NCBI GenBank assembly: GCA_964426755.1
Contig: CAYRRR010000002.1
Location: 4,779-68,778 of the forward strand
Origin: CAYRRR01 sp964426755
Lineage (GTDB): Bacteria > Patescibacteriota > Saccharimonadia > Saccharimonadales > JAGQNJ01
Length of the DNA stretch: 64,000 nt
Reading direction: 5' to 3'
Position 1 is the first letter of the stretch. Every line of letters begins with the position of its first letter. This document shows, in pieces, positions 23,072-31,444 of this stretch. The position numbers were made by a program, and so were the translations under genes. The notes beneath the pieces were generated by a model, which saw only the letters and a list, made by a program, of their open reading frames with translations, was not told the DNA's origin and did no database searches.

Positions 23072-24283
23072 TTGGAAGAAGAACAACGGCAAGCACCGAC
23101 TCAAAAACCGGTAATAAATTCTCAACATAAAAGCGGCGTATCGAAACACACCTTGTTAACCATTGTGGCGATCTTTTTTATTAGTATTGCCTCAGGATTT
23201 ACGGGTGGCTTAATTGGTGTGAACTATAAAAGTAATTCTACCAGTACGACCGAACGTATTGAGCAAGGGCGTCAGGTCATTGAAGAGCAGGGAGATCTTA
23301 TCAGTAGTATTGCCAAAGAAGTTGGGCCCAGTGTCGTTTCGATTGATGTAACGAGTCGAGGAGAGGCTGAATCATTTTTTGGTCCACGAACGTTCCAGCA
23401 GCAAAGTGCCGGAACAGGCTTTATCATCAGCGAGTCAGGGTATGTGGTAACTAATCGCCATGTTATTGCTGAGGGTGTTACCCAAGTAAGTTTAACAATG
23501 TCTGACGGCACCATTTTAGATGAAGTAGCGGTGGTTGGGCGAACCGCAGGTTCGGATCCGCTTGACGTAGCGTTTTTAAAGATAAATAACACCAAAGGAA
23601 AAAAACTTACGGTGGCACGACTAGGAGATTCTGGTAGCGTAGAGGTAGGCGACACGGTTATTGCCATCGGCAATGCGTTAGGTCAGTTTCAAAATTCAGT
23701 CACCTCGGGGATTATATCGGGATATGGAAGAAGTGTTGAAGCGTCAGATGGACGGGGTGCCAATGCTGAAAACCTCCAAAATCTTTTTCAAACCGACGCT
23801 GCAATCAATCAAGGTAACTCAGGGGGTCCACTCGTAAACAGTAACGGAGAGGTAATTGGTATCAATACGGCCGTAGCAGGTGGTTCAGCTCAAAATATAG
23901 GTTTTGCCATACCTATCAATGATACAAAGGGTTTGATCCAGGGTGTTTTAGAAAATGGCAGAGTGCAGCGACCATACCTCGGGGTGCGATACATTCAAAT
24001 TACGCCAGGCAATGCTGAAGAGCTGGGCGTGAGTGTGGATGAAGGCGCCTATGTGGGCGGAGTGACCGGAACGGGCATAGTAGTCGGCTCGCCAGCTCAA
24101 CAGGCCGGATTACAGGATAAAGACGTTATTATTAAAGTAAATGGGCAGCCAGTCGATCAAAACAACACGCTTGCGTCTGTTATTGGGCGATTTAAGGTTG
24201 GCGAAGAAGTAGAAATAACCTATTTACGGGGAGGCCAAGAACGAACCACGAAGGTCACCCTTGGCGAACTACCGGCAAATTAG
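23072..24283 (+). CDS. HtrA/DegP-like trypsin protease with PDZ domain
   Basis: A membrane-anchored serine protease for extracytoplasmic protein quality control. The order is: a short cytoplasmic tail, a transmembrane segment ('TLLTIVAIFFISIASGFTGGLIG'), and a protease domain with His in 'VVTNRHVIAEG', Asp in 'DPLDVAFLKI' and Ser in 'QGNSGGPLVN'. One PDZ domain closes the protein ('YLGVRYIQITPGNAEELGV' to the end). I choose the TTG at 23072, 5 nt after GGAGGG; the GTG at 23066 lies inside that ribosome-binding site. About 403 residues. It converges with prmC, with a single base between the stops. Confidence 0.93.
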   Translation: MEEEQRQAPTQKPVINSQHKSGVSKHTLLTIVAIFFISIASGFTGGLIGVNYKSNSTSTTERIEQGRQVIEEQGDLISSIAKEVGPSVVSIDVTSRGEAESFFGPRTFQQQSAGTGFIISESGYVVTNRHVIAEGVTQVSLTMSDGTILDEVAVVGRTAGSDPLDVAFLKINNTKGKKLTVARLGDSGSVEVGDTVIAIGNALGQFQNSVTSGIISGYGRSVEASDGRGANAENLQNLFQTDAAINQGNSGGPLVNSNGEVIGINTAVAGGSAQNIGFAIPINDTKGLIQGVLENGRVQRPYLGVRYIQITPGNAEELGVSVDEGAYVGGVTGTGIVVGSPAQQAGLQDKDVIIKVNGQPVDQNNTLASVIGRFKVGEEVEITYLRGGQERTTKVTLGELPAN

Positions 24284-24284
24284 T

Positions 24285-25100
24285 TTAGTTGGCTTGAAAA
24301 ATCTGAACCAAGCCCTCTGTTTCAAGTAGTGAATAACCCGCAGCTTTTGCGTAAGCTTTCTGAGTTTGATGCTGCTTGCGTAGACTTTCCGTCATAACGT
24401 ATTTGCAACTAGCGAGACCGCTAATTTTTTGCCAAAGTGCTTCATATAATGCTAATCCCCCATTGTCTGCAAATAGGGCAAGTGAGGGTTCATAGTCAAG
24501 CTCTGGCTCAAGATACATGTCTTTGGGCACATAGGGCAGGTTGGCGACGATGATCGAAAAGTGATTTGTTGCAGGCAATAAGTCAGCTTGGACTAACGAG
24601 CAGTCAGCATTAAGATTATTCATATTCTTTTTAGCAACTTTTAGTGCTAACGGGTCGATATCAAGCAGTGTGACATGATTCTTGGGTAGCTCAAGCTTTA
24701 GGGTGATACCTAAAACTCCTGAGCCGCTACCCACATCTACAATGGATTCGTGGGTAAAATTATATTTTTTAGCTAACGTAATGAATGCTTCTGATTCTGG
24801 CCGAGGAATGAGCACATTCTTATCGACAAAAAAATCTCGACCATAAAATTCAATACGGTTGGTAATGTAGGCAATTGGCTTGCGGCTCTTTCTTTGTGTC
24901 AGCAGCTCATTCAAAGCGGTGTGTTGCGCGATAGTCAGCGGTTTGTCGGTGTGGGCCAAGAGGTGGACGCGATCTGTTTTGAGGGCAAATTCTAGCAATA
25001 ATAATGCATCTAATTGGTAAGATGGAATACCAGCGTCTTTTAATTGCTTACGGGCAGCGATCAGCCAATCATTTATCGTCAGAGATGAGTTGGCGTTCAT
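24285..25100 (-). CDS. prmC: Release factor glutamine methyltransferase
   Basis: Methylates the GGQ glutamine of RF1/RF2. An N-terminal helical domain is followed by a SAM-binding domain with 'IVDVGSGSGVLGITLKLE' (motif I), 'LLDIDPLALKVAKKN' and the catalytic motif 'VANLPYVPKDM'. The catalytic tetrapeptide is NLPY, not the more common NPPY. 271 residues. It overlaps the end of prfA by 32 bp on the same strand, which matches its function on RF1. Confidence 0.93.
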   Translation of the reverse strand: MNANSSLTINDWLIAARKQLKDAGIPSYQLDALLLLEFALKTDRVHLLAHTDKPLTIAQHTALNELLTQRKSRKPIAYITNRIEFYGRDFFVDKNVLIPRPESEAFITLAKKYNFTHESIVDVGSGSGVLGITLKLELPKNHVTLLDIDPLALKVAKKNMNNLNADCSLVQADLLPATNHFSIIVANLPYVPKDMYLEPELDYEPSLALFADNGGLALYEALWQKISGLASCKYVMTESLRKQHQTQKAYAKAAGYSLLETEGLVQIFQAN

Positions 25101-26127
25101 AACTGTTTAGTTTTTCAAAAAGATCATCAATATCACCGTCCAGAGCGGCCGGCAAGTTGCTCCGCGAGTAGCCGATGCGATGGTCAGTAATACGATCTTG
25201 CGGAAAGTTATAAGTGCGAATCTTTTCTGAACGATCACCAGAACCTATCAGTTTACGGCGTGCATCTGATAGCTCTTTTTGTTCGGCCTCAATTTTTTGA
25301 GCTAACAAACGCGAGCGCAGTACACTCATTGCTTTGTCTTTGTTTTTAAGTTGTGACTTTTCGTCTTGGTTGGCTACAACTAAACCGGTCGGAATATGGG
25401 TGATACGTACTGCTGAGTCTGTTGTGTTAACAGATTGACCGCCGTGTCCTGACGCTCGGTAGACGTCAATTCGCAGGTCACTTGGCTTAATTTCTATGTC
25501 ACTTTCTTCCGCTTCTGGTAAAACGGCTACCGTTACCGTGCTGGTATGCACGCGCCCTTGGCTCTCTGTGGCAGGCACACGCTGTACGCGGTGAACGCCT
25601 GCTTCAAACTTAAAGTTTTTGTACGCGTCAGTGCCTCGTATTGCAACGGTAACCTCTTTAAAGCCACCAGCTTCTGACGGGCTTTGATTAATGAGTTCTA
25701 GCTTGAAACCATGGTTTTCTGCCCATCGTGTATACATTCGGTATAAATCACCGGCAAATAAGCTGGCTTCATCACCTCCGGCAGCGGCTCTGATTTCTAA
25801 AATACAGTCGCGTTCATCGTTCGGGTCTTTAGGGATGAGCACCTCTGTTAAACGAGCTTCATTTATTGCCAGTGCAGACGCTGTTTTTTGAAGTTCCTCC
25901 TGCGCGAGCGTCACCATCTCTGCGTCGTCGCTATTGGTGAGCTCTGTTGCTTCTTTTAATGAACGCTCCAATTTCTTTTTTTGGTCAAAAAGAGTAATGA
26001 TATCTTCTAATTTGCTTTGCCGGCGGGCAATTTTTGGGTAGCTAGGGTCACTAAAGATAGTAGGGTCTTGTAGCTTTTGCTGTATTTTGGCCAGTTCGGC
26101 ACGTAGTTGAGCTTCTTTTTCTTGCAT
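25069..26127 (-). CDS. prfA: Peptide chain release factor 1
   Basis: Recognises UAA and UAG. The anticodon-like tripeptide is PAT ('HRVQRVPATESQGRVHTST'), diagnostic for RF1. The catalytic GGQ is in 'ASGHGGQSVNTTDSAVRITH'. 352 residues, normal. A TATACT (26144-26139 on this strand) lies 11 nt from the start codon. Co-transcribed with prmC. Confidence 0.96.
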   Translation of the reverse strand: MQEKEAQLRAELAKIQQKLQDPTIFSDPSYPKIARRQSKLEDIITLFDQKKKLERSLKEATELTNSDDAEMVTLAQEELQKTASALAINEARLTEVLIPKDPNDERDCILEIRAAAGGDEASLFAGDLYRMYTRWAENHGFKLELINQSPSEAGGFKEVTVAIRGTDAYKNFKFEAGVHRVQRVPATESQGRVHTSTVTVAVLPEAEESDIEIKPSDLRIDVYRASGHGGQSVNTTDSAVRITHIPTGLVVANQDEKSQLKNKDKAMSVLRSRLLAQKIEAEQKELSDARRKLIGSGDRSEKIRTYNFPQDRITDHRIGYSRSNLPAALDGDIDDLFEKLNSYERQLISDDK

Positions 26128-26144
26128 GAATATTCTCTAGTATA

Positions 26145-26180
26145 AATGAAAACCGCTCCGATGTTGATATTCAGAGCGGT
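26145..26180 (-). terminator. Intrinsic terminator of rpmE
   Basis: On the minus strand, ACCGCTC pairs with GAGCGGT (plus coordinates 26152-26158 and 26174-26180), followed by TTTTC. It lies between the rpmE stop and the prfA promoter. Confidence 0.65.
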
Positions 26181-26194
26181 AAACGTAAAAATAG

Positions 26195-26545
26195 TTACTT
26201 ATCGTTAGATGGGGCGGCTTTTTCTTTAGCTTTTGCCGCCTTCTTGTCAGCCTGTTTGGTTTTCTTGCTGGCTGCGTTTTGACGAGCTGCCTGCGCCTTT
26301 GCTGCTGCTTCGCGACGGGCTTTAAATTTATCTACACGACCTTCAATGTCAAGCAACTTTTCTTGACCGGTATAGAAGGGATGTGATGAGCTTGAAATGT
26401 GGATTTTTACCAATGGATATTCAACGCCATCAAGCGTAATGGTATCGCTAGTAGCCACGGTTGATTTCGTGACGTACGTGGTGTTGTCGTTGAGGTCTTG
26501 AAAAACGACCGGACGATAATTTTTGGGGTGCAAATCTTTCTTCAT
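26195..26545 (-). CDS. rpmE2: 50S ribosomal protein bL31, type B, with basic C-terminal extension
   Basis: The first 80 residues ('MKKDLHPKNYRPVVFQDLNDNTTYVTKSTV', then 'VKIHISSSSHPFYTGQ') match bL31 of the zinc-free type, without the CxxC pairs. About 35 further residues are Ala/Lys/Gln rich and should be disordered and rRNA-binding. The start is the ATG at 26545; seven upstream codons in frame have no support. It has a good promoter of its own and is divergent from rpsB. 116 residues. Confidence 0.9.
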   Translation of the reverse strand: MKKDLHPKNYRPVVFQDLNDNTTYVTKSTVATSDTITLDGVEYPLVKIHISSSSHPFYTGQEKLLDIEGRVDKFKARREAAAKAQAARQNAASKKTKQADKKAAKAKEKAAPSNDK

Positions 26546-26557
26546 AGTCAGAGCAGT

Positions 26558-26586
26558 ATTATACACAGCTAACCAACAGAGGTCAA
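26558..26586 (-). promoter_or_regulatory. rpmE promoter
   Basis: TTGACC (revcomp of 26581-26586), 17-bp spacer, TATAAT (revcomp of 26558-26563) on the minus strand. This is near consensus. The predicted leader is about 6 nt. Confidence 0.7.
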
Positions 26587-26611
26587 CAGTTTAATCTTAT
26601 TTTGCTTCACC

Positions 26612-26633
26612 GTAGATTTCTAGTAGATTTCTA
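26612..26633. repeat. Tandem 11-bp direct repeat between rpmE and rpsB
   Basis: GTAGATTTCTA occurs twice in immediate succession (26612-26622, 26623-26633), upstream of the rpmE -35 element and about 100 bp upstream of the rpsB promoter. It may be an operator or may be chance in AT-rich DNA. Confidence 0.6.
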
Positions 26634-26733
26634 ACGGAAGAGATGTTTATCGTGACCCTATCTCTTTATTGTACCATAGAATGTATGCAAAGTCAATAGA
26701 TGTAGAATAAAACAAAGCAGATAGCCTGGCCGC

Positions 26734-26762
26734 TTGCAACAGAGGTGACGATGTGCTATACT
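26734..26762 (+). promoter_or_regulatory. rpsB promoter
   Basis: TTGCAA (26734-26739), 17-bp spacer with TG at the extended -10 position, TATACT (26757-26762). Start expected near 26769. Confidence 0.7.
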
Positions 26763-26768
26763 CGTCAA

Positions 26769-26869
26769 GTAAACAACTAAGCAGGAGAGCTGGTAATCCT
26801 TCCTGGGTATCATCCGTGTAGGTATGCCTCGGGCTGCAGCTCTACCGAAGAAGAAAGGATTTATAAACA
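26769..26869 (+). promoter_or_regulatory. Possible structured leader of rpsB-tsf
   Basis: The roughly 100-nt leader contains AGAGCTG (26786-26792) and its complement CAGCTCT (26837-26843), enclosing a smaller CATCC/GG-ATG hairpin. A GAAAGGA ribosome-binding site follows before the ATG at 26870. Such a leader could mediate autoregulation by S2, as is known in other bacteria. The fold here is my proposal only. Confidence 0.4.
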
Positions 26870-27586
26870 ATGGCATCTGTTGATGTTGATATTAAAAAAT
26901 TACTTGAAGCTGGGGCTCATTTTGGCCACAAAGCTTCACGTTGGCACCCTAAAATGGCGCCATATATTCACTCAAAGCGTGAAGGTACCTATATTATTGA
27001 TCTTACTAAAACCGTAGCGGCTCTACAGGATGCAATGAATTTTGTTGAGAAGTCTGTGGCTGAGGGCAAGCAGGTCTTGGTTGTAGGTACAAAGCGTCAG
27101 GCTCGCGATATTGCTAAAAAACTGGCAGAAGACACTGCTATGCCTTATGTTACCGAACGCTGGCTTGGCGGGATGCTTACAAATCAAAACACTATTGGCG
27201 GCCGCGTTAAGCATCTGAAAGACCTAGAAGGACGCATGGAATCTGGTCAGCTGGCAGCGAAATATAACAAACTTGAGCTACAGCGGTATCAAGAAGAAAT
27301 TGATCATATGAACAGTCTCTACGGCGGTATTAAGAGTATGGTGGCTAAACCGGGAATAGTCTTTGTATTCGATGTTTTAACTGATCAAAATGCGGTTAGA
27401 GAGGCTAAAAAGCTGAATATTCCAATTGTCGGCTTGGTTGATACGAATGCGGATCCAAGTGATATTACATATCCGATTCCTGCCAATGACGACGCTATTA
27501 AAACGCTGCAGCTAGTAGCGGATTATGTGAAGCAAGCCATTGAAAACGGCAAAAGCAAACAAAAGAAAACCGAAGATAAGAAATAG
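26870..27586 (+). CDS. rpsB: 30S ribosomal protein uS2
   Basis: 238 residues with the uS2 hallmarks 'LLEAGAHFGHKASRWHPKMAPYIHSKREG', 'VGTKRQARDIAKKLAED', 'ERWLGGMLTNQNTI' and 'GLVDTNADPSDITYPIPANDDA'. The C terminus is a short Lys-rich tail. It is the first gene of the conserved rpsB-tsf pair, and tsf starts 9 nt after its stop. Confidence 0.96.
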   Translation: MASVDVDIKKLLEAGAHFGHKASRWHPKMAPYIHSKREGTYIIDLTKTVAALQDAMNFVEKSVAEGKQVLVVGTKRQARDIAKKLAEDTAMPYVTERWLGGMLTNQNTIGGRVKHLKDLEGRMESGQLAAKYNKLELQRYQEEIDHMNSLYGGIKSMVAKPGIVFVFDVLTDQNAVREAKKLNIPIVGLVDTNADPSDITYPIPANDDAIKTLQLVADYVKQAIENGKSKQKKTEDKK

Positions 27587-27595
27587 GGAGGAAGT

Positions 27596-28186
27596 ATGGA
27601 CATTGAATCAATTAAGCGCTTGCGTGAATTAACTGGTGTCGGCATTACCGATGCTAAAAAAGCCTTGGTAGAGGCTGACGGCGACTTTGACAAAGCACTT
27701 GAGGCTATGCGTAAAAAAGGCCTGACTAAGGCAGAAAAGCGTGGTGAACGCGAAGCTCGCACCGGCGTAATAGGTACGTACAATCATGATGGGCGTATTG
27801 GCGTTTTGGTAGAAGTAAACTGTGAGACTGACTTTGTGGCCCGAAACGAAATATTTACTGATTTGGTAAAAGATATCAGCATGCACGTTGCAGCTGCCTC
27901 ACCTCAATACATTAGTGCAGATGACATTCCCGCAGAAGAAACCGACAAAGTCCGGGCAGAGTTTAGCGAAAAGGCTAAGGCAGAAGGTAAGCCGGCCGAT
28001 ATGATTGATAAGATTGTCGATGGTATGCTCACAAAACATTTTGCAGAACGATGCTTGCTCGATCAGCCATTTGTCAAAAATCCTGACCAGACCGTTGGTG
28101 AGCTTGTAAAAGAGCACATTGCCAAACTTGGCGAGAACATTGTGGTGCGCCGTATAAGTCGCATGCAACTTGGCGAAGTAGAGTAA
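27596..28186 (+). CDS. tsf: Elongation factor Ts, short form
   Basis: The nucleotide exchange factor for EF-Tu. The N-terminal UBA-like domain is 'IKRLRELTGVGITDAKKALVEADGDFDKALE', followed by 'RTGVIGTYNHDGRIGVLVEVNCETDFVARN', the core signature. 196 residues, so it has one core subdomain and resembles the compact Thermus-like EF-Ts, not the 283-residue E. coli form. A GGGAGG ribosome-binding site precedes the start. Confidence 0.95.
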   Translation: MDIESIKRLRELTGVGITDAKKALVEADGDFDKALEAMRKKGLTKAEKRGEREARTGVIGTYNHDGRIGVLVEVNCETDFVARNEIFTDLVKDISMHVAAASPQYISADDIPAEETDKVRAEFSEKAKAEGKPADMIDKIVDGMLTKHFAERCLLDQPFVKNPDQTVGELVKEHIAKLGENIVVRRISRMQLGEVE

Positions 28187-28207
28187 GCTTTTAATCTTTG
28201 TTGTGTG

Positions 28208-28987
28208 ATGAGTAGAGGTAAATGGATAGCTACACCAGAAGTCTATGACGCAACTGGGGCAGAAATAACTATTGGCGACATTGGTTTGCCGCATGGCCTG
28301 GACTCAGAACGGATTCAGTTTAATGTAGATGCGCTCCGACGCGGCGTAATAAGCTGGGGTGGGTATGCCGCCTTGGTTTTGGGGTCGCGAGCCGGGGAGC
28401 GAGACAAGATTGCGCCGCACGTATCAGGTGTGAATGAGGATGGCTCAATAACCGGCGTTTCGTCTCGAACAGAACGAGCCGAACTGGCGACGAGTTCATC
28501 AGATCAGAACACATTATTAGAGAGATTGAATGTTCGCAACGGCACACTTTATGTAAAGCTAAACTCTACTGTCTTAAATGATAGAGCAACGTTAGAGGAG
28601 CAATTTGACCCTGCTTTTAAAGCTAGGCAGCTTAATCGCGCATTGAAGAAACCAATAATACATGCAGTGACGAAGCATAGCACCAGTGGTAGACTTAGGG
28701 TGTCTAATCCATTTGGTGTGGCCCTTGACGGGATGCTTCTCAGTTCATCTGTAATGAGTTATGTAGAGCGTGATCCAAGCCTTTTTATAAGTCTACTTTT
28801 ATTGAATATGACAGGGCAAAAGGGTGTTATACCACTCATGAACAAAAACAGCTATGGTGTTCCTTATGGTGACACCGTGACAGATCCAGTGTTTGTTTCA
28901 ATGAGGCCAACGCGAGCAATCATGGCTGCTGGCACGCTAGCATCACAGCGACTTGTGCGGGCTACGCCTCTTAAGTCTGAATCATAA
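28208..28987 (+). CDS. Hypothetical soluble protein
   Basis: 259 residues from the ATG at 28208; the GTG directly before it is an alternative. There is no signal peptide, no transmembrane segment and no motif that I recognise. The second half alternates beta-like and loop segments ('PIIHAVTKHSTSGRLRVSNPFGVALDGMLL'). It follows tsf by 21 bp and precedes frr, so it sits inside the translation operon, perhaps as a lineage-specific insertion. Confidence 0.65.
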   Translation: MSRGKWIATPEVYDATGAEITIGDIGLPHGLDSERIQFNVDALRRGVISWGGYAALVLGSRAGERDKIAPHVSGVNEDGSITGVSSRTERAELATSSSDQNTLLERLNVRNGTLYVKLNSTVLNDRATLEEQFDPAFKARQLNRALKKPIIHAVTKHSTSGRLRVSNPFGVALDGMLLSSSVMSYVERDPSLFISLLLLNMTGQKGVIPLMNKNSYGVPYGDTVTDPVFVSMRPTRAIMAAGTLASQRLVRATPLKSES

Positions 28988-29022
28988 AATATGATAAAAT
29001 AAACCTACAGAAAGGGAGTTTT

Positions 29023-29586
29023 ATGGATATTAATCAAGTGGTTGAAACTACTAAAGAAAAGCTTGAAGCTACAGTTAAACGCTTTGAGGAAGAGCTAAAA
29101 AAACTCCGAACAGGTCGTGCAAGTGCAGCTATGCTTGACGGTGTTATGGTTGAAGCGTATGGCTCTCAAATGCCACTCAATCAGGTGGCAAACGTGACTG
29201 CTCCCGAGGCGCAATTACTTCAGATTACACCATTCGACCCCAATAATTTAGCGGCAATTAGTGCAGCGATTCGCGACAATCAATCGCTTGGACTGAACCC
29301 GGCTGATGATGGCCGCGTTGTGCGAGTGCCAATTCCGCCGCTCACAGAAGAACGACGACGTGAAATCACGAAACAAGTTGGTGTCAAATTAGAAGAAACT
29401 ATGATCGTCATGCGCGGTATCAGACATGAAGCGCTCGATGTAATTGATGATGCGAAAAAAAATAAATCTCTTGGTGAAGATGAAGCCAAGCGCTTGTCGC
29501 AGCAAGTTGAAGATACAATGAATAAAACTAAAGTAGCAGCTGAGGCTGTTGCCAAAAATAAAGAACAAGAAATTATGACTGTCTAG
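29023..29586 (+). CDS. frr: Ribosome recycling factor
   Basis: Splits post-termination ribosomes together with EF-G. 187 residues, the usual length. The family signatures are 'ELKKLRTGRASAAMLDGVMVEAYGSQMPLNQVANV', 'RVPIPPLTEERRREITKQV' and 'IRHEALDVIDDAKKNKSLGEDEAKR'. An AAAGGGAG ribosome-binding site precedes the ATG. The rpsB-tsf-frr-uppS-rseP order is the conserved one except that pyrH and cdsA are absent and one unknown gene is added. Confidence 0.96.
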   Translation: MDINQVVETTKEKLEATVKRFEEELKKLRTGRASAAMLDGVMVEAYGSQMPLNQVANVTAPEAQLLQITPFDPNNLAAISAAIRDNQSLGLNPADDGRVVRVPIPPLTEERRREITKQVGVKLEETMIVMRGIRHEALDVIDDAKKNKSLGEDEAKRLSQQVEDTMNKTKVAAEAVAKNKEQEIMTV

Positions 29587-29610
29587 TCTCTGTAGAGGCT
29601 GATAGAGTTG

Positions 29611-29616
29611 TACAAT
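29611..29616 (+). promoter_or_regulatory. -10 box of uppS
   Basis: TACAAT ending 4 nt before ATG 29621 and 7 nt before ATG 29624. Leaderless initiation at 29624 is favoured by this spacing. Confidence 0.5.
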
Positions 29617-29623
29617 AAATATG

Positions 29624-30316
29624 ATGAAAGTACAGAACATCCCAGATCATGTAGGTATAATCCTGGACGGAAACCGACGTTGGGCAAAAGCGCGAGGTTT
29701 GACTACGCTTGAAGGGCATCGCAAGGGCGCAGAAGTTTTTCGGGAGGTTGCCTTGGCTGCATTTGATCGCGGCGTTTCGTATCTTAGCGCTTATATTTTT
29801 TCCACAGATAACTGGAATCGCTCAAATGAAGAGGTTTCGTATCTGATGAAGTTAGTTATTAAAGCAGTCGAACGTTATCTTGATGAATTCCATAAACGAG
29901 GCATTAAGATACTTATTATTGGTAGGCGCGACCAAGTGAGCAAAGAAGTAATAAATGCAGTTGAGAAAACAGAATTAAAGACTAAAGATAATAAAAACGG
30001 CTGCCTGGTGCTCTGTTTTAACTATGGCGGTCATGAAGAGATTGCCGATGCGGTTAATAAAATATTGGCTGAAAATAAGCACATAACCAGAATAGAGCCC
30101 GCCTTAATTGAACAAAACTTGTATGCACCTGAAGTGCCGTCTATTGATCTGCTGATAAGGACTTCAGGCGAACAAAGAACCAGCGGCTTTATGTTGTGGC
30201 GATCTGATTATGCCGAACTGATCTTTAGTGATTTGCTGTGGCCTGATTATAGCGTAAGCGCACTTGATGAGGCGTTAACAGAGTATAATAAAAGACAAAG
30301 AAGGTTTGGAGGTTAA
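29624..30316 (+). CDS. uppS: Undecaprenyl diphosphate synthase (cis-prenyltransferase)
   Basis: Makes the C55 lipid carrier for wall synthesis. Signatures are 'HVGIILDGNRRWAKARGL' with the catalytic Asp, 'YLSAYIFSTDNWNRSNEEV', 'FNYGGHEEIADAV', and 'IDLLIRTSGEQRTSGFMLWRSDYAEL' with the substrate-binding Arg residues. About 230 residues. Two ATG codons in a row (29621, 29624) are possible starts. The GTG of rseP directly follows the stop. Confidence 0.95.
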   Translation: MKVQNIPDHVGIILDGNRRWAKARGLTTLEGHRKGAEVFREVALAAFDRGVSYLSAYIFSTDNWNRSNEEVSYLMKLVIKAVERYLDEFHKRGIKILIIGRRDQVSKEVINAVEKTELKTKDNKNGCLVLCFNYGGHEEIADAVNKILAENKHITRIEPALIEQNLYAPEVPSIDLLIRTSGEQRTSGFMLWRSDYAELIFSDLLWPDYSVSALDEALTEYNKRQRRFGG

Positions 30317-31444
30317 GTGTCTGTTATTTTGATCATTATAGGTATTTTATTATTTATAACGCTTGTTGTTTTGCATGAGTTTGGTCATTTTGTGCTTGCT
30401 CGCCGTAATGGGGTTGAGGTTGAAGAGTTTGGCATAGGCTTTCCGCCGAGAGCATGGGGTAAAAAATTAAAAAGCGGTTTACTTTTCACAATAAACTGGC
30501 TGCCGCTCGGAGGCTTTGTGCGCTTAAAAGGAGAGCATGACGCCAACAAAGAGAAGGGCAGTTATGGTGCTGCTAGCCTGTGGGCAAAGACAAAAATAAT
30601 TATTGCCGGCGTGGTAGTAAATGCATTGCTAGCTGTTTTTATATTTAGCGTGCTGGCATTAGTGGGAATACCAAAGATTCTGGACAATCAGTTTACGGTT
30701 GCGAGCGATACAAAAATAATTAGCCAAAAAGTACTGGTGGGCTTAGTTGATGATGATTCGCCGGCGGCTCAAGCCGGTCTGCAGCCTCGTGATGAACTAC
30801 AGTCTATTGGAAACAGTCCGGATGATTCTATGCAAGTCGCTAGTGCCGACAGTTTGCCAGAGATTACAAAGCAGTTTGCTGGCCAAACTGTATCTATAGT
30901 GTACAAGCGTGACGGTGAGCCACACACGACCAAAGCTACTCTTCGCGATAAACAAGAAGTCGAAGCTAGCAAACAAAGCAATGAGCCGCTCGGCTATCTT
31001 GGAGTGGTGCCGACTGAATTAACTCTGCAGAGGTCTACATGGTCTGCCCCAATTGTTGGCGTTGGCTTAACAAAACAGGTGGCTACTTTAACCTATAAAG
31101 GTCTTGGTAATATTGTCACGAGTTTAGTGAGGGGTGATGCAAAACAGGCCTCTAGCCAAGTGTCAGGGCCAGTGGGTGTTTTTGTGCTACTACGAGACGT
31201 TAGTGAACTGGGCTTTCAATTTATTTTAATGATTATTGCCATCATTTCGTTGACACTAGCCATCATGAACTCGTTGCCGATCCCGGCACTTGATGGAGGA
31301 CGCTTATTCGTAACCTATGTATACCGACTTTTGAATAAGCCACTCACCGAGAAGGCAGAAGATATGATTCACGGCATAGGTTTTATGGTGCTCATCAGCC
31401 TCTTTTTGCTTATTACTATTGTTGACGTTGGCAGGTTCTTCTAG
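30317..31444 (+). CDS. rseP: Site-2 intramembrane zinc protease (RseP/RasP family, M50)
   Basis: Cleaves transmembrane segments of regulators. The zinc site HExxH is 'VLHEFGHFVLARRNG' in the first transmembrane helix, and the third ligand is in 'NSLPIPALDGGRLF' near the C terminus. One PDZ domain lies between them (about residues 135-215, 'SPAAQAGLQPRDELQSIG'). 375 residues. It starts with GTG directly after the uppS stop and overlaps the next gene by one base. Confidence 0.94.
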   Translation: MSVILIIIGILLFITLVVLHEFGHFVLARRNGVEVEEFGIGFPPRAWGKKLKSGLLFTINWLPLGGFVRLKGEHDANKEKGSYGAASLWAKTKIIIAGVVVNALLAVFIFSVLALVGIPKILDNQFTVASDTKIISQKVLVGLVDDDSPAAQAGLQPRDELQSIGNSPDDSMQVASADSLPEITKQFAGQTVSIVYKRDGEPHTTKATLRDKQEVEASKQSNEPLGYLGVVPTELTLQRSTWSAPIVGVGLTKQVATLTYKGLGNIVTSLVRGDAKQASSQVSGPVGVFVLLRDVSELGFQFILMIIAIISLTLAIMNSLPIPALDGGRLFVTYVYRLLNKPLTEKAEDMIHGIGFMVLISLFLLITIVDVGRFF

